DNA of 64,000 bases, taken from the NCBI GenBank assembly GCA_016718315.1, contig JADKDV010000005.1, forward strand, positions 124,001-188,000. Reading direction: 5' to 3'. The notes beneath the pieces were generated by a model. It was not told the DNA's origin, did not search any database, and saw only the letters and a program-made list of their open reading frames with translations. This stretch comes from Candidatus Obscuribacter sp. (GTDB lineage Bacteria > Cyanobacteriota > Vampirovibrionia > Obscuribacterales > Obscuribacteraceae). Shown here in pieces: positions 62,117 through 64,000 of this stretch (its first letter is position 1; the number at the start of each line of letters is the position of its first letter). The translations under genes and the position numbers were made by a program.

Positions 62117-64000
62117 TTAACCGCATTTGCTGTAGCCGCAAGATTGACAGACATTGCATCCATCAATTTTGAGCCAGGTGTCACCACCACACTTGCCGCA
62201 TGCTGGTTGCGTACGACCTAATGGATTGGTTGATGTGTTAGCAGCTTCAGCCAGCATGCCGATTGTCATTTGCACAGGCTGAGCTTGAGCGTTGACGATA
62301 GCAGCTTTGGGCACAGCACCGTTGTTGAGAGCGGCATGCGCTTCATTGATTTCGTCATTGCCTTGGAGAGTGAGTCTTGCGATAGTGCTGGATTGCTTTA
62401 GCCAGACCATCACAGGGTGACTGCACGACCACTGCTTTATCGCTATCGGAGAATTTGAAGAAAGCAGGATAGCCAGATTGAATATTGACCAGTTGACGGA
62501 CAATAGACATTTCAGCTTTTGCTCTTTCTTCTTCGCCAAATTCAGCGGCGTATTGCAAGAATGCTGATGCCAGGCGGCCTACGGCTTCAAACAGACCGGC
62601 TTCGATGGCGCCTGGTTTGCCCATTCTGGCGTAGACTTCAACTAATTCACCAGGATGTGCTGGTTCGTGGTTGAGGCTGACGTGCAGTGTGGAGCCACCA
62701 TCTGGAGAGCCGACGCGTACTTTGTAGTTTTGACCGATGGTCTCATCTACATGGATGTCGCGACGCTCCTGGTGTCCCAGTTGAGCAAGGAGGTCAGAGC
62801 TTCTGTCGTAATCTTGCGATGCGATTTTTTCGACTGGCTGTGAAAGACGGCTACCATCTGGATAGAAGGTAATGTCTTTGACGCCCAGTTTCCAGGCTAG
62901 CATGCAGGATTCGAGTACAGCTTGTTCGCTAAAATCAAGCGGGATAGAGCATGTGTTTGATACTGAGTTGAATACTTCAGGGCATTCTTCAGCACCGTCG
63001 TGAATAGCAGCCAAGTGTTTGATATAGGCTTCAGGACTGACTTCTACGCGGATGGGGAAAGCCTTTTGTACAGCTTCCGGTACTTCGGCAATACCGCGGC
63101 AGGACTTGTTATTGTTGCGGATTTTTTTCATCAAAGCATTTTGATCGTCCTCAGATTGAGGCCAGGCGCCAAACTTGATCATCAAATCTTTGAAGCCGGG
63201 AGCGACAAAGTCGACAAATCTGGAGCGTACTTTGCGTGAAAAAACAATGCCGTTGTGTGGGTCAACACCCCAGCTTGTTTGCAAGGCCTGAGCAAGAGTG
63301 CCTGTTGGTGCGTTATTGGTCATGCAGCTGTTGCGTACGCGCAGACCTTTTTTCTGGAATTTGCTGCCTTCCCATAGAGGATAGACACCGCGCTCTTTGG
63401 CCAGATCCATAGATGCTTCCAATGAAGCTTTGTTGTACTGACGGAAGAGTTCAGCTGTGGCATTGATGCCTTCTGGACTACCGAATTCTGCACCAAGTCT
63501 GGAGAGGAATTCAGCGATACCAGCAAAACCACCACCATTGCGACGCTCAAGGCGTGCAGTCATGTTTTGCATGGGGATTGGATACCAGCTTACATCTGAT
63601 ACGTTGTCCATAAAGCGCTGTTGGATTTTGACCACATTACGCATTGCTGCCATGTTGTAGCTGCCATCTGGAGCCCAAAATTCGGGATGTCCAGCATGTA
63701 GAGAGGAGAGGTTGCAGTTACCCATGTAGAAGCGGCCATCTTTACCTGGTCCAGCTGGCAAGAATTGTTCGCCGCAGGGATTGCAAGTATTGAGGTCATA
63801 GATGTGATCGTTGGCATTGGCGGCGTTGATGGTTTCGTAAAACGCCAGACCGGGTTCGCCGCTATCTCTCATGCCTTCGACTACGCGACCAAAGACTTCA
63901 GGGGCATAAAAATGTCCTTTGACTTTGACGCATTTGTCTGTGATTTCTACCATTGCATTGGTCAGCTTGCGGGCTGCATCAATCGCTTCGGGATATTTAG
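62117..64000 (-). CDS. nrdJ: Adenosylcobalamin-dependent ribonucleotide reductase, 3' part, with frame change
   Basis: The frame is open to the right edge, so the N-terminus is outside the window. Class II reductase motifs: LNTCNPCGEQFLPAGPG (active-site Cys and NPCGE), MGNCNLSSLHAGHPEFW, SCMTNNAPTGTLAQALQTSW and LGVKDITFYPDGSRLSQPV. It makes deoxyribonucleotides with B12 and without oxygen. This frame stops at TGA 62357-62355 after GLAKAIQHYRKTHSPRQ. The other frame continues at once with DEINEAHAALNNG and ends in the family's zinc ribbon CGKCGGDTWLKIDGCNVCQS and CGYSKCG, stop TAA at 62119-62117. So one base is gained or skipped near 62355-62370. The stop context CAA TGA C resembles the prfB +1 frameshift site; a sequence error is the plain alternative. 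Confidence 0.85.

Overview
The window looks like a piece of a bacterial chromosome of mixed base composition, neither clearly phage nor plasmid. Several genes fit a non-photosynthetic relative of Cyanobacteria (Vampirovibrionophyceae/Melainabacteria, for example the Obscuribacterales): a BtpA-family protein, a DUF4388 (PatA-like) protein, a B12-dependent ribonucleotide reductase, and many small secreted or membrane proteins found in no well-known operon. This placement is inferred from gene content; there is no rRNA and no tRNA in the window. I found no transposase, integrase, CRISPR array or prophage module.

Layout. 0-9 kb: end of a thioredoxin-like protein, a membrane-anchored papain-like (YiiX-type) protein, a patatin lipase, two alpha/beta hydrolases, two LysM proteins and inorganic pyrophosphatase. 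9-18 kb (minus strand): Nudix hydrolase, AidB-like acyl-CoA dehydrogenase, then a MoxR ATPase / HExxH-membrane-VWA / coiled-coil cluster, with a decayed zinc-ribbon reading frame lying in phase behind the VWA stop codon. 18-21 kb: prolyl-tRNA synthetase, DUF4388 protein, BtpA. 22-33 kb: a membrane proteostasis block (FtsH, RseP-type site-2 protease), a secreted calpain-like protease, a frameshifted histone-deacetylase-family gene, a GNAT acetyltransferase and a ClpA/ClpC-type ATPase. The FtsH/RseP and Clp transcription units share a nearly identical bipartite promoter-like element.

33-47 kb: a degenerate GGDEF protein, a Bat (Batrachotoxin-aerotolerance-like) operon with two VWA proteins and a TPR protein, then an unusual region. 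This holds three homologous non-coding units (shared 18-base 5' box plus a terminator hairpin with compensatory changes), followed by five tandem diverged paralogues of a small two-helix membrane protein family that I do not recognise. Hairpin leaders precede several of these genes. 47-52 kb (minus strand): a three-gene operon of two metallophosphoesterase-fold proteins (one with lost metal ligands and a histone H1-like basic tail) around a HAD hydrolase, then a DnaJ-like protein lacking the HPD motif. 53-61 kb: secreted and membrane proteins, a nucleoside phosphorylase preceded by a nested hairpin, and unknown genes. 62-64 kb: the 3' part of nrdJ, whose C-terminal zinc ribbon is in another frame.

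Four places show disrupted frames (VWA tail, HDAC, small membrane protein at 47.4 kb, nrdJ). One is at a homopolymer, so read-level checking should come before any biological reading. The strongest candidates for something undescribed are the 39.9-45.4 kb RNA-plus-paralogue region, the shared protease promoter, and the MoxR/HExxH-VWA cluster.
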